The notes beneath the pieces were generated by a model that had not been told where the DNA came from, made no database searches, and saw only the letters and a list, made by a program, of their open reading frames with translations. Source: Micromonospora parathelypteridis (GTDB taxonomy: Bacteria > Actinomycetota > Actinomycetes > Mycobacteriales > Micromonosporaceae). From it: a stretch of 64,000 nucleotides of DNA. Numbering within the stretch: position 1 is the stretch's first letter; every line of letters begins with the position of its first letter. Shown piece after piece: positions 39,956 through 48,532 of this stretch. Location: NCBI RefSeq assembly GCF_014201145.1, contig NZ_JACHDP010000001.1, positions 4,898,001 to 4,962,000 on the forward strand. The letters run 5' to 3'. The translations under genes and the position numbers were made by a program.

Positions 39956-42420
39956 GTCCGTTCGACGCGGGCTGACCGGGCATCCTTACGGACCTCGAAG
40001 CGGACCGGGATCCGCTCGGCCAGCGCCGGCACGTGGGTGACCACGCCGACCATCCGGTCGCCCCGGGCGGCCAGGTTCTCCAACGTGGCGGCGACGGTGT
40101 CCAGGGTGGCCGCATCGAGCGTGCCGAAGCCCTCGTCCAGGACGATCGACTCCAGGCTCGCCGCCGTGGTCGACATCCCGGCCAACTGCTCGGAGAGCGC
40201 CAACGCCAACGCCAGCGACGCCTGGAACGTCTCACCCCCGGAGAGGGTGCGTACGCCCCGGCGCAGCCCCGCGTCGTGGTGGTCGACCACGACGAACTCG
40301 CCCTTGTCGTGCACCAGCTCGTACTGGCCGGAGGAGAGCTCCCGCAGGATCCCCGACGCGCCGTCGACCAGCAGGTCCAACGCCTCGGCCAGCAACCACC
40401 GCTCGAAGTTGTTGGCCCGCAGGTGCCCGGCCAGCGCGCGCGCCACCTGCGCCTCCCGCTCGTGCCCGGCCCGCTGCTCGCGCAACGTCCCGGCCTGCTC
40501 CCGACGCTCCCGCAGCCGCCGTCGGTCGGCGTCGGCCCGTTCCACCGCCACTGTCGCGGCGTGCACCGGGTCGTCGCCGACCGGCACGTCGGCGTCGGCG
40601 AGGAGGCCGGCGATCCGCCGCTGCACCACGTCGGCCACCGACTCGGCCTCGGCGACCGCGGCAGCTCGGCCGGCCCGGTCGGCGCGGCGGCGATCCGCCT
40701 CGCTCGTCGTCCAACCGGTCAGCACGGCCCACGCGGCGGCCACGTCGTCCCGATCCGTCGCGGGCGGGCCGAACCGGGCCAGCCCGTCACGGGAGGTGTC
40801 GAAGGCCCGCCACGACGCCCGCAGCCGCTCCTCGGCGGCGTCCACCCCGGCCCGGGTCTGGCGTGCGGTCTCGCGGCCGGCCCGGACCGCGGTCGCCGCC
40901 TCCTCCAGCGCGCGCCGCAACCGGGCGTGCTCGGCCAACTCCCGGCGCAGCACCGCCGGCTCGGCCGCACCGGCGAGCTGCCCGTCCAGCTCGGCCAGTC
41001 GGGCTTCCAACTGCTCCTGGCGGGCCCGCGCCTGCACCAGCAGCCGCTCCAGGTCACGTGCTGCCGCGTCCCGCTGCTGCACGGCCGTCTGCGCGGCCTT
41101 GGTCGCGGCCCGCGCCGCCTTGCCCGCCGCCGTCGCGGCCGCCACCGCCGAATCGGCCGGCACCGCCGGGACCTGCGCCACCGGCTGCTCACAGACCGGG
41201 CAGGCCGCGCCGGCATGCAGGTGCACCCGCAGGCTGACCGCCAGGTCGGTGGCCTTCGCCTCCTCGTGCGCCCGGAAGGCCGCCTCCAACTCGGCGTCGG
41301 CCCGCTCGGCCGCCGCACGGGCGGTGGTCAGCGCGGCCACCGCCGTAGCGTGTTCGTCGTTCGCCGCGCTCACCGCGGCACGGACCGTGTCGGCCTCGCC
41401 GGACAGCCGGTCCCGATCGTCGTACGCCCGCAGCAGCAGTCGCACCGCGCTCTCGTCGCCGGCACCGGCCAGCTCGCCGCGCAGCTTCTCCTCCCGCTCC
41501 TCGGCCAGCGACACCCCGTTCGCCGCGGCCTCGGCCTCGGCCCGCGCCGCCGTGACCGCCCGGGCCACCTCGGCCACCCCGCCCGGCGCACGCACCCCGG
41601 TCAACACGGTCAGCTCGTCGTCGAGGGCGGTCAGCGCCGCCGCCGCCTCCCGGGCGGTGGCTTTGGCCGACGCCAGCTCCGGCACCGCGGCGGTCACCGC
41701 GGCCGCCAGCTCGGCCATCTGGTCGACCCGGGCGTCGGCCTCGGCCAACGCCTCGTCGTCCACGCCGGTCAGCCCGGCGAGCAACTGGTCGACCGCGTCG
41801 AGTCGGGCGTCCGCCTGTGCGGCGCGCACCGTCGCCTTCTTCTGCACGTCCTCGTAGACGCCGAGGCCGAGCAGGTTGACCAGGATCTGCTGCCGGGTCG
41901 CCGGCTTGGCGTGCAGGAAATCGGCGAACTGCCCCTGCGGCAGCACCACACAGCTGGTGAACTGCTCGTACGGCAGCCCGACCGCCTCCAGCACCGCCTG
42001 CTCCATCTCGGCGGGAGTGCCGGCCACCACCTCGCCGAGGTCGTCCGGGCTCAACCCGGTGTCCAACTTGGTCACGTCGAAGCCGGCCGGCATCAGCTGC
42101 AACCCGGCGTTCGCGGTCTTGACGTTGCCCCGGCCGTCCCGGCGCACCACCCGGGTGGCCACATAGCGGGCCCCGCCGGACTCGAAGACCAACCGCACCC
42201 GGGCCTCGGTCGCCGACGGCGCGAGCGCGTTCGCCAACCCTCGGGCGCCACCCCAGCGGGGCACCATGCCGTAGAGGGCGAAGCAGATGGCGTCCAGCAC
42301 CGTCGACTTACCCGACCCGGTCGGACCGATCAGGGCGAAGAAGTCGGCGTCGGTGAAGTCGATGGTGGTGTCGTCCCGGAAGACCGTGAAACCGGCCATG
42401 TCCAACCGCATCGGACGCAT
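39946..42420 (-). CDS. sbcC: Exonuclease SbcC (Rad50 homologue)
   Basis: 824 residues, somewhat short for SbcC. Walker A FFALIGPTGSGKSTVLDAICFALYGMVPRW at residues 28-57. Long antiparallel coiled-coil arms flank the zinc hook HAGAACPVCEQPVAQ (CPVC about residues 405-408). The C-terminal half has QYELVHDKGEFVVVDHHDAGLRRGVRTLSGGETFQASLALALALSEQLAGM (ABC signature) and LESIVLDEGFGTLDAATLD (Walker B, D-loop). ATPase that gates the SbcD nuclease for DNA end and hairpin processing. Start codon overlaps the sbcD stop by one base (TGATG). Confidence 0.95.
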   Translation of the reverse strand: MRPMRLDMAGFTVFRDDTTIDFTDADFFALIGPTGSGKSTVLDAICFALYGMVPRWGGARGLANALAPSATEARVRLVFESGGARYVATRVVRRDGRGNVKTANAGLQLMPAGFDVTKLDTGLSPDDLGEVVAGTPAEMEQAVLEAVGLPYEQFTSCVVLPQGQFADFLHAKPATRQQILVNLLGLGVYEDVQKKATVRAAQADARLDAVDQLLAGLTGVDDEALAEADARVDQMAELAAAVTAAVPELASAKATAREAAAALTALDDELTVLTGVRAPGGVAEVARAVTAARAEAEAAANGVSLAEEREEKLRGELAGAGDESAVRLLLRAYDDRDRLSGEADTVRAAVSAANDEHATAVAALTTARAAAERADAELEAAFRAHEEAKATDLAVSLRVHLHAGAACPVCEQPVAQVPAVPADSAVAAATAAGKAARAATKAAQTAVQQRDAAARDLERLLVQARARQEQLEARLAELDGQLAGAAEPAVLRRELAEHARLRRALEEAATAVRAGRETARQTRAGVDAAEERLRASWRAFDTSRDGLARFGPPATDRDDVAAAWAVLTGWTTSEADRRRADRAGRAAAVAEAESVADVVQRRIAGLLADADVPVGDDPVHAATVAVERADADRRRLRERREQAGTLREQRAGHEREAQVARALAGHLRANNFERWLLAEALDLLVDGASGILRELSSGQYELVHDKGEFVVVDHHDAGLRRGVRTLSGGETFQASLALALALSEQLAGMSTTAASLESIVLDEGFGTLDAATLDTVAATLENLAARGDRMVGVVTHVPALAERIPVRFEVRKDARSARVERTGR

Positions 42421-43568
42421 CAGTGATCGACCTCCTCGAAGAGCTCGTCGAAGAGCTCCCGTACGCCCTCGTCGGCGTGACCCCGGCTGTCCAGGTAGTC
42501 GGCGAACAACTCCCGTGGCGAACGCCCGGAGCGTTGCGCGATGCGGGCACCGCTGCCCGGCGCGGCCAGCAGCTCCGGGTCGATCCGGATCTCCAGCGCC
42601 CGGGGGAGTAGCTCCTGCACCTCCTCGCGCAGGCCGGCGCGGGGTTGCTCCCGCACGAACACCCGCAGCCAGGCGTCCGGTGCCTCGATCTCGGCGAGCT
42701 GGGCCAGGGTGCCGCGCACCGTCCGCAGCGCGCTCGCCGCGGTCACCGGCACCTCACGCACCCGGGCGGCGGTGCTGGCGGTCACCTCCACCACCGTCAC
42801 CGAGGGGACATTCTCCTGCTCACCGAAGTCGACAGCGAGCGGGCTGCCGCTGTAGCGCACCGGGCAGGGCCCCTCGACCCGCTGCGCCCGGTGCAGATGG
42901 CCCAGCGCCACGTAATGCGCGGTGGCCGGAAAGACGGTGGCCGGGACGGCGTAGCCCAGCACCGTGTGCGCGTCCCGCTCGCCGCCGCCGGTGGCCGCGC
43001 CGGTCACCGTCAGGTGCGCGGTGACCAGGTGCACCCGGTCCGGTTCGCGGAAACCCTCGGTCAGTCGCTCCAGCACCCGGCCCAGGTGGTCGGCGTACGT
43101 CTGGTTGGTCTCCGCGGCGGTCAGCTCGTACATCTCCAAGGCGCGGATCGCGTACCGCTGGGAGAGGAACGGCAGGGCGGCCAACTGCCACCGCTCGCCG
43201 TCGGCGGTGACGCCGTCGATCACGTGCTCGTCCGGATCTTCGCGCACCCCGCCGCGCAGCGTGATGCCGGCGGCATCAGCCCAGGGGCGCAGCGCGTCCA
43301 GCGCGGGGCCGTTGTCGTGGTTGCCGCCGATCGCGACCACGTCCGCGCCGGTGCGGCGCAGCGCGGTCAACGCCCGGGTGACCAGGCGGGTCGCCTCCGA
43401 GGTCGGCGCGGCGGTGTCGTAGAGGTCGCCAGCGACGATCACCAGATCCGGCTGCTCGGCGCGGGCAATGTCGATCACCCCGGCCAGCACGGCCTTGTGC
43501 TCCTCGGCCCGGGACTGTCCCTTGAGCACCTTTCCCACGTGCCAGTCGGAGGTGTGCAGGATCTTCAT
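42420..43568 (-). CDS. sbcD: Exonuclease SbcD (Mre11 homologue)
   Basis: 382 residues. Metallophosphoesterase nuclease motifs in order: MKILHTSDWHVGKVLKG (Asp8, His10), DLVIVAGDLYDTAAPTSE, DVVAIGGNHDNGPALDAL, VHLVTAHLTVTG and YVALGHLHRAQRV. The capping domain follows (GTLAQLAEIEAPDAWLRVFVREQPRAGLREEVQELLPRALEIRIDPEL). Cleaves DNA ends and hairpins together with SbcC. Only 18 bases separate its start from the herA stop, so herA-sbcD-sbcC is one operon. Confidence 0.95.
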   Translation of the reverse strand: MKILHTSDWHVGKVLKGQSRAEEHKAVLAGVIDIARAEQPDLVIVAGDLYDTAAPTSEATRLVTRALTALRRTGADVVAIGGNHDNGPALDALRPWADAAGITLRGGVREDPDEHVIDGVTADGERWQLAALPFLSQRYAIRALEMYELTAAETNQTYADHLGRVLERLTEGFREPDRVHLVTAHLTVTGAATGGGERDAHTVLGYAVPATVFPATAHYVALGHLHRAQRVEGPCPVRYSGSPLAVDFGEQENVPSVTVVEVTASTAARVREVPVTAASALRTVRGTLAQLAEIEAPDAWLRVFVREQPRAGLREEVQELLPRALEIRIDPELLAAPGSGARIAQRSGRSPRELFADYLDSRGHADEGVRELFDELFEEVDH

Positions 43569-43586
43569 GGCTGTGCTGGCCCCTGC

Positions 43587-45338
43587 CTAGAACGGGATGT
43601 CGTCGTCGGTGCCGCCACCGGAGCCCACCACGGCGAAAGGGTCGGCGGACTGGGTGATCGAGCGCAGCGTCTCGGATGGTGCCCGGCCCGCCTCGGAGAC
43701 CCGGGTGGCCCAGGCCGGGAACGGGAACTCCAGGCAGAGCGGCACCGGGATGTCCGGCTGGTTGACGAACATGGTGCCCGGCTTGGCCAGCAGCGCCCGC
43801 TGTCGCTGCGCGGGCGGGAGGAAACCGTACTCCGGGCGGGAGGCCTCGGCCGGGTCGAGCCGGCCGACCACCCGGATCGCCGAGTTGGTGACGATGCGCC
43901 GTTCCACCTCGCTCGCCGTCTGCTGCGCGCCGATCAGGATCACCCCGAGCGAGCGACCCCGCTCGGCGATGTCCAGCAGGACCTCCTTGATCGGGGAGGA
44001 GCCCTCGCGGGGGGCGTACTTGTTGAGCTCGTCGAGGACGACGAAGAGCAGCGGCTTGGCGGTGCCGGACTTCTCCTTGCGCTCGAACTCGCTCTTGAGC
44101 GTCACGCCGACCACGAACCGTTGGGCGCGATCCGGAAGATTGTGCAGGTCGACCACGGTGACCTGCGCCGACTCGCTGGTGTTGATGGAATGCGGGCGGC
44201 GGGTGGCGAGGTCGCCGCGGATCAGCCGGGCGAGGTCCTTCTTGCTGCCGATCAACCGCCGGGCGAACGCGTTGACGGTGCCCAGACCGACCGCGCTGCC
44301 CGCCCAGTCGGAGCGGGTCTCGTCGTTGTTGAGCTGGTCGACGATGTGGTCGACCAGATCGCCGTAGGAGCCGAGCCGAACCCCGTCGATGCTCACCCCG
44401 CCGTCGGCGGGCTGGGCGTAGCGGGCCAGGTGCGCGGTCACCGAGTGGACCACCATCGTGTACTGCTGGCGCTCGTCGTCGGCGTCGGCGAAGACGTACG
44501 GCAGGAGCCGGTCGGCGCAGAACTCGCTCAGCGTCCAGTAGAACGAATCGACCCCGGTGAGCCGGCTGCTCACGTCCGGCGTGCCGGCCGCGTCACCGAC
44601 GCGGGGCGGGGCGTACACCCGCACGTCCGGGAAGGCGCCGGCGCTCAGACCCAGCTTCGCGTACGCCGCGCGGGTGGGCTCGTCGAGCCGGGTGTTGGGG
44701 TGGTCCAGGAAGAGCAGGTCCTCACCCTTGACGTTGAAGATCAGCGCCTTGGCGTTCACCGCGTCGCCGCCCAGCACCCCGGAGCGGAAGACCGAGTAGA
44801 GCAGGAAGGTGGCGAAGCTGGTCTTGGTGGCGACCCCGGAGATGCCGGAGATGGAGACGTGCGCGCCCCGGCTGCCGTCGAGGAAGTCGGCGTTGAGGTA
44901 GACCGGGACCCCGTCGCGACCCATCCCCATCGGGATGCGCCGCTCCATCCGGTCGAAGTGCAGCGCACGCGCCCGGGCGTCGCCCTCGGCCCGGTGCACC
45001 ACCGCGCCCGGGGTCGGCGGCACGTAGAGCTCCGGATCGACCCGTGTGGTGGTGACCTCGGCCGCCTCCTGCACCATCGCGGGAAGCGTGCCGTCGGCGA
45101 TGGCGAACACGTCGGAGTCGAACTGGGCGCCCTCGTGCCGAGCGCGGACCTGGGTGACGACGCCGGCGATCGTCACCGGCTCCCGGTTGGGCAGCTCCCG
45201 CCGGGTGACCACGACGTCGTCGAGCTGGAGGTAGCTGCCGGGTGCCACGGCCGTCCAGAACTGCAACGGAGTGGCGTCGGCGGTGCCCAGCACCCGCCCG
45301 ACCGCCTCGCCCGGGCTGTCGAGGTCGGCGTCGGTCAT
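43587..45338 (-). CDS. herA: HerA-type hexameric ATPase (DUF87 DNA translocase)
   Basis: 583 residues from ATG 45338. N-terminal HAS-barrel-like part (VGRVLGTADATPLQFWTAVAPGSYLQLDDVVVTRRE, TIAGVVTQVRARHEG), then the RecA-type core. The P-loop is HVSISGISGVATKTSFATFLL (about residues 160-180), where Thr replaces the Gly normally before Lys. Walker B is LLFVVLDELNKYAP, followed by LLDIAERGRSLGVILIGAQQTASEVERRIVTNSAIRVVGRLD (Arg finger and Q motif region). Archaeal HerA is the DNA translocase of the NurA nuclease; here it heads the operon with sbcD, sbcC and nurA. Confidence 0.88.
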   Translation of the reverse strand: MTDADLDSPGEAVGRVLGTADATPLQFWTAVAPGSYLQLDDVVVTRRELPNREPVTIAGVVTQVRARHEGAQFDSDVFAIADGTLPAMVQEAAEVTTTRVDPELYVPPTPGAVVHRAEGDARARALHFDRMERRIPMGMGRDGVPVYLNADFLDGSRGAHVSISGISGVATKTSFATFLLYSVFRSGVLGGDAVNAKALIFNVKGEDLLFLDHPNTRLDEPTRAAYAKLGLSAGAFPDVRVYAPPRVGDAAGTPDVSSRLTGVDSFYWTLSEFCADRLLPYVFADADDERQQYTMVVHSVTAHLARYAQPADGGVSIDGVRLGSYGDLVDHIVDQLNNDETRSDWAGSAVGLGTVNAFARRLIGSKKDLARLIRGDLATRRPHSINTSESAQVTVVDLHNLPDRAQRFVVGVTLKSEFERKEKSGTAKPLLFVVLDELNKYAPREGSSPIKEVLLDIAERGRSLGVILIGAQQTASEVERRIVTNSAIRVVGRLDPAEASRPEYGFLPPAQRQRALLAKPGTMFVNQPDIPVPLCLEFPFPAWATRVSEAGRAPSETLRSITQSADPFAVVGSGGGTDDDIPF

Positions 45339-45528
45339 CGGGCGACTCGGGTCGGTCGGGCAGCACGGTCGGGAACCATGCTGTGCATCCTGCCCGAGGA
45401 GTACGACAGGTCGCCACGCGACGCGGCGGACGACACCATGCGCCGTCACACTCATGACGCTGGGTGCTCGTCCGAGTGCGTGAGGTGGGCGGGAGTGATG
45501 TCCGCGCGCACCACGCACGGCCAGCACT

Positions 45529-45554
45529 CAACTCCCGGGGCGCCGGTCGCGTTA
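45529..45554 (+). promoter_or_regulatory. Possible ECF-type promoter of the sigma-factor gene
   Basis: CAACT (45529-45533), 16-base spacer, CGTTA (45550-45554), about 20 bases before the start. This resembles ECF sigma promoters and could be autoregulated. Rest of 45339-45572 shows no further clear signal. Confidence 0.35.
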
Positions 45555-45572
45555 CCTAGGCATGGAGCACGC

Positions 45573-46091
45573 ATGAATGACGACTTCGGCGCCTTCGTCG
45601 CGACGAGCGGCCCGCGACTGCTCCGCTTCGCCGTACTGATCACCGGGCAGCGGGCGGACGCCGAGGACCTGCTGCAGGAGGTGCTGGAGCAGGCGTACCC
45701 ACGCTGGTCTGCGGTCCGGCAGCGGCAGCCGGAGGCCTACCTGCGTCGCGCGATGACCAATCGGCTCGTCAGCCGGTGGCGCTCACCGTGGAACCGACGT
45801 CGGGTCGCCGGCCTTCCGGACGTGCTGCCGCAGCAGGATGAGATGACCCGGGTCGACGACCGCGAGTTGCTGCTGGCGGCACTGCGGGACCTTCCGCCGC
45901 GGATGCGGGCGGTGGTGGTGGTCCGGTACTGGCTTGGTTTCTCCGAGGCGGAGGCAGCTGCCGAACTGGAATGTTCCGTGGGGTCGGTGAAGAGCCAGGC
46001 CTCCCGTGGTCTGCACCGCCTGCGGGCCCGGCTGGAGGCTGCCGGTGTTTACCCACTCGACCTCGACCTTGCGGAGGAGAATCATGCGTGA
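45573..46091 (+). CDS. SigE-family ECF sigma factor
   Basis: 172 residues from ATG 45573 with GGAG six bases upstream. Region 2: FVATSGPRLLRFAVLITGQRADAEDLLQEVLEQAYPRWSAVRQRQPEAYLRRAMTNRLVSRWR; region 4: ELLLAALRDLPPRMRAVVVVRYWLGFSEAEAAAELECSVGSVKSQASRGLHRLRARLE. This is the SigE70-type subgroup very common in Micromonosporaceae. Overlaps the next gene by eight bases. Divergent from herA. Confidence 0.93.
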   Translation: MNDDFGAFVATSGPRLLRFAVLITGQRADAEDLLQEVLEQAYPRWSAVRQRQPEAYLRRAMTNRLVSRWRSPWNRRRVAGLPDVLPQQDEMTRVDDRELLLAALRDLPPRMRAVVVVRYWLGFSEAEAAAELECSVGSVKSQASRGLHRLRARLEAAGVYPLDLDLAEENHA

Positions 46092-46833
46092 CCACGAGGT
46101 GGCTGGCCTGCTCGACCATGCTGTCGCGACCGTGGAGCTGCCGCCCGGTCTCGCGCACCGGGTCATCACGAGAAGCCGGACGCGCCGCCGTCGGCGTCTG
46201 CTGCTGTCGGGTGGCACGGTGGCCGTGGTGGTCGCCGCCGGGGCACTGGTGCTCCCGCAACTGTGGCCCGCCGGTCGCGGTGGCGGTAGCGAGGGCGGGG
46301 GCACCGGGCCGAGCGCCGCTGCCGACGTCCCGGCCGGAATCGTCGGTCCCGACGGTCGACGGGTGCCCTTGGCGCAGGTCGTGGCAGTCGGCCGGGCCGG
46401 GACGGAGACGCTGGTGCTGATCCGACGCGAACCACGCGCCCAGGAGCGGGCCGCCGGGGGACAGGCCGTCGAGGTCCTGGTCGCCCCGGACGCGGGCGAA
46501 CCGCGCCGGTTACTCGACTACCTCTCGTACGACCTGGCCTGCGTCGACGGTGACGCGGTCTGCGCGGCCGTCCGATCCACCAGCAGCGGGCTGGGCGTGG
46601 CCGTGGCCCGTCGCTCCGGCGGGCGGCTCTACGTCCTGGTCCAGGCGCCGCAGGGGCGCACCGTCGAGGTCGTCGCCAACGGCGTGCCGCATCCGCTCGG
46701 CGCGGCGCCGCAGGGCGCGGTGGTCGAGGTGGTCGCCGCCGAGCCGTACGAAGATGTGCAGGTGTGGGCGAGCACCGAGGACGGCCGGCGCTACCAGATC
46801 CCGTGGGCTCCCGGGGCGGTGCTCGTCGACTGA
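46084..46833 (+). CDS. Membrane protein partner of the SigE-family sigma factor
   Basis: 249 residues from ATG 46084, with GGAGGAG upstream. Cytoplasmic N terminus (MRDHEVAGLLDHAVATVELPPGLAHRVITRSRTRRRRR), one membrane span (LLLSGGTVAVVVAAGALVLPQLW), then an extracytoplasmic domain (VLIRREPRAQERAAGGQAVEVLVAPDAG... LYVLVQAPQGRTVEVVANGVPHPLG). No zinc-finger anti-sigma motif. Its overlap with the sigma gene suggests regulation of that sigma factor. Confidence 0.75.
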   Translation: MRDHEVAGLLDHAVATVELPPGLAHRVITRSRTRRRRRLLLSGGTVAVVVAAGALVLPQLWPAGRGGGSEGGGTGPSAAADVPAGIVGPDGRRVPLAQVVAVGRAGTETLVLIRREPRAQERAAGGQAVEVLVAPDAGEPRRLLDYLSYDLACVDGDAVCAAVRSTSSGLGVAVARRSGGRLYVLVQAPQGRTVEVVANGVPHPLGAAPQGAVVEVVAAEPYEDVQVWASTEDGRRYQIPWAPGAVLVD

Positions 46834-46835
46834 GA

Positions 46836-47582
46836 TCACGGGCGGGCGTGGCGGAGCATGAGCACACCGTTTTCGGCGGCGAGCACGTGCCGCAGGGACA
46901 GCTGTCGAGGTGGCACGGTGTCGCCCGCGGTGATCCGGCCCGGCCCGGGGCCCGCCAGCATCGGTGAGACGGTCAGGCACAGCTCGTCCACCAGGTCCGC
47001 GGCGGTGAGCGCGCCGAACAGGTGTGGGCCGCCCTCGCAGAGCAGTTGGGTCAGCCCGCGTCGGTGCAGCTCGGTGAGACCGGCGGCCAGGTCGACCCGC
47101 CCGGTGCCGCAGCGCAGCAGGTCGGCGACGTCGGTCAGGCCGGGTGGCGGATCGGCGTCGGCGTGGGTGAGCACGATCGGGCGGGTCGGCGCGTCGGCGA
47201 AGGCGGCCTGCGCCGGATCCAGGTCGAGTGACCCGGAGACGACCACCAGCGTCGGGTACTCGGTCAGCCCGCGTTCGCGGCGCCAGGCGCGGCGCCGCTC
47301 GTTGAGGCGGACCGCCCGGTACCCCTCTTGGCGAAACGTGCCTGCGGCCACCACCAGCGCGTCGCAGACCATCCGCAGCAGGCCGAACACCCGCTTGTCC
47401 GGCTCACCGGAGAGCCCGGCGGAGTAGCCGTCCACGCTGACCGCGCCGTCCAGGCTGGTGACGAAGTTGACCCGGAGCCGGGGCTCGTCGGCGCGGTCGT
47501 AGAGGGCGGTCAGCGCGTCGTCGTCGAGCGGCTGCGTCGAGGGCTCCGGCCAGAGCCGCCGGATCGGGATTCCGACGGTCAT
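46836..47582 (-). CDS. RibD C-terminal/pyrimidine reductase family protein
   Basis: 248 residues from ATG 47582, which overlaps the stop of the small Cys-rich gene by four bases. The DHFR-like RibD reductase fold is visible: LRVNFVTSLDGAVSVDGYSAGLSGEPDKRVFGLLRMVCDALVVAAGTFRQEGY, YPTLVVVSGSLDLDP, LLCEGGPHLFGALTAADLVDELCLTVSPMLAGPGPGRI. Might act in riboflavin or deazaflavin-type reduction with NADPH; the deaminase half of RibD is absent. Specific reaction not known. Confidence 0.85.
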   Translation of the reverse strand: MTVGIPIRRLWPEPSTQPLDDDALTALYDRADEPRLRVNFVTSLDGAVSVDGYSAGLSGEPDKRVFGLLRMVCDALVVAAGTFRQEGYRAVRLNERRRAWRRERGLTEYPTLVVVSGSLDLDPAQAAFADAPTRPIVLTHADADPPPGLTDVADLLRCGTGRVDLAAGLTELHRRGLTQLLCEGGPHLFGALTAADLVDELCLTVSPMLAGPGPGRITAGDTVPPRQLSLRHVLAAENGVLMLRHARP

Positions 47583-47698
47583 TCGCTGGCCGGACCGGTG
47601 ACCGGAGGGGTCGGTTCGGCGGTACGGTGCTGGCAGTCGCACCAGTTCCGGCCCGGGCAGTCGTCGTGCCGCCGGGCCCGGCACGCTCGGCAGATCAT
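47579..47698 (-). CDS. 39-residue Cys-rich protein, translationally coupled to the reductase
   Basis: Starts at ATG 47698 and ends in TGA overlapping the ATG of the reductase gene (ATGA, 47582-47579). Sequence begins MICRACRARRHDDCPGRN and continues WCDCQHRTAEP. Cys at 3, 6, 14, 20 and 22 with His at 24 give a C-x2-C-x7-C-x5-C-x-C-x-H pattern, which suggests a small zinc-binding fold. The C-terminal half is Pro/Thr-rich. Similar short proteins occur in actinomycetes. Function unknown. Confidence 0.65.
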   Translation of the reverse strand: MICRACRARRHDDCPGRNWCDCQHRTAEPTPPVTGPASE

Positions 47699-47732
47699 GC
47701 TCGCAGCCTAAGCCGCGGGAGGACAGGACAGC

Positions 47733-48287
47733 ATGCCGCGTCAGATCTTCCAGCTGAAGATGTCCCTCGCCGGCGTCCGCCCGCTGGTGTGGCGCCGGGT
47801 GCTCGTTCCGGCCGGGTACACGCTGGACCGGCTGCACCGGGTGGTGCAGCACGCGATGGGTTGGCGGGACTGCCACCTGCACTCGTTCGAGATCGACGCC
47901 GTGCAGTACGGCGAGCCGGACCCGGACGGGGAGTTGGCGCTGCACGACGAGCTGGACGTGCGGCTGGACGCGGTGCTCGGCAAGGGCAGCCGGTTCTCCT
48001 ACACGTACGACTTCAGTGACTGGTGGGAGCACGACCTGGTCGTGGAGGACGCGCTGACCGTCGATGCCGACGAGCGGTACCCGGTCTGTCGCGACGGCGA
48101 GCAGGCCTGCCCGCCGGAGGGCATCGGCGGGTCGTCGGGCTATCAGGCGCTGCTTGTCGCGTTGGGCGACGGCGGCGACCTGGCCGACCCGCGGCACGCG
48201 ATGCTGCGCGACTGGGCGGGCTCCACCTTCGACCCGTCCCGCTTCGACCCGCGCCGGACGACCACCCTCCTGCGCCGCTTCTGCTGA
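47733..48287 (+). CDS. Plasmid pRiA4b ORF-3 family protein
   Basis: 184 residues. The family signature is seen at the N terminus: MPRQIFQLKMSLAGVRPLVWRRVLVPAGYTLDRLHRVVQHAMGWRDCHLHSFEIDAVQYGEPD, followed by FSYTYDFSDWWEHDLVVEDAL, RYPVCRDGEQACPPEGIGGSSGYQALLVALGD and a C-terminal FDPSRFDPRRTTTLLRRF. Named after a plasmid ORF and sometimes a passenger in IS1096 elements; no transposase is nearby here. Role unknown. Confidence 0.85.
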   Translation: MPRQIFQLKMSLAGVRPLVWRRVLVPAGYTLDRLHRVVQHAMGWRDCHLHSFEIDAVQYGEPDPDGELALHDELDVRLDAVLGKGSRFSYTYDFSDWWEHDLVVEDALTVDADERYPVCRDGEQACPPEGIGGSSGYQALLVALGDGGDLADPRHAMLRDWAGSTFDPSRFDPRRTTTLLRRFC

Positions 48288-48368
48288 CCCCGCCCGCACT
48301 CCCGGTTGGGGGTGATTTGGGAGGTGGGGACAGGGCGTGAGCTCTGAGGAAGCGTGGCGGTAACGATC

Positions 48369-48382
48369 TGGGAACGCTCCCA
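48369..48382 (+). promoter_or_regulatory. CebR operator 1 (cebE upstream)
   Basis: TGGGAACGCTCCCA, one base from the TGGGAGCGCTCCCA consensus of CebR boxes in actinomycetes. Located directly upstream of the -35 element. Confidence 0.85.
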
Positions 48383-48390
48383 TCGCCCTA

Positions 48391-48419
48391 TTGACACTCC
48401 CGTTACCTGTCGGCAATCT
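48391..48419 (+). promoter_or_regulatory. cebE promoter
   Basis: TTGACA (48391-48396), 17-base spacer, CAATCT (48414-48419). Flanked on both sides by CebR boxes, which would block polymerase binding. Confidence 0.75.
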
Positions 48420-48421
48420 CA

Positions 48422-48435
48422 TGGGAGCGCTCCCG
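48422..48435 (+). promoter_or_regulatory. CebR operator 2 (at the cebE transcription start)
   Basis: TGGGAGCGCTCCCG, one base from consensus, begins three bases after the -10 and covers the expected +1. About 100 bases upstream of the cebE ATG. Confidence 0.88.
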
Positions 48436-48532
48436 AGGTGGCATGGGTCACTCACGCAATCCCCGGTCTGGCGCAATGAGCACCCCCCACCACAAACCAC
48501 CCAGCCTCACCACCGGAAAGAGGGGTCAGCGA

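Noticed and set aside
47733..48287. Insertion sequence, because pRiA4b ORF-3 proteins can be IS passengers
   Set aside because: No transposase gene or terminal inverted repeats found around it.
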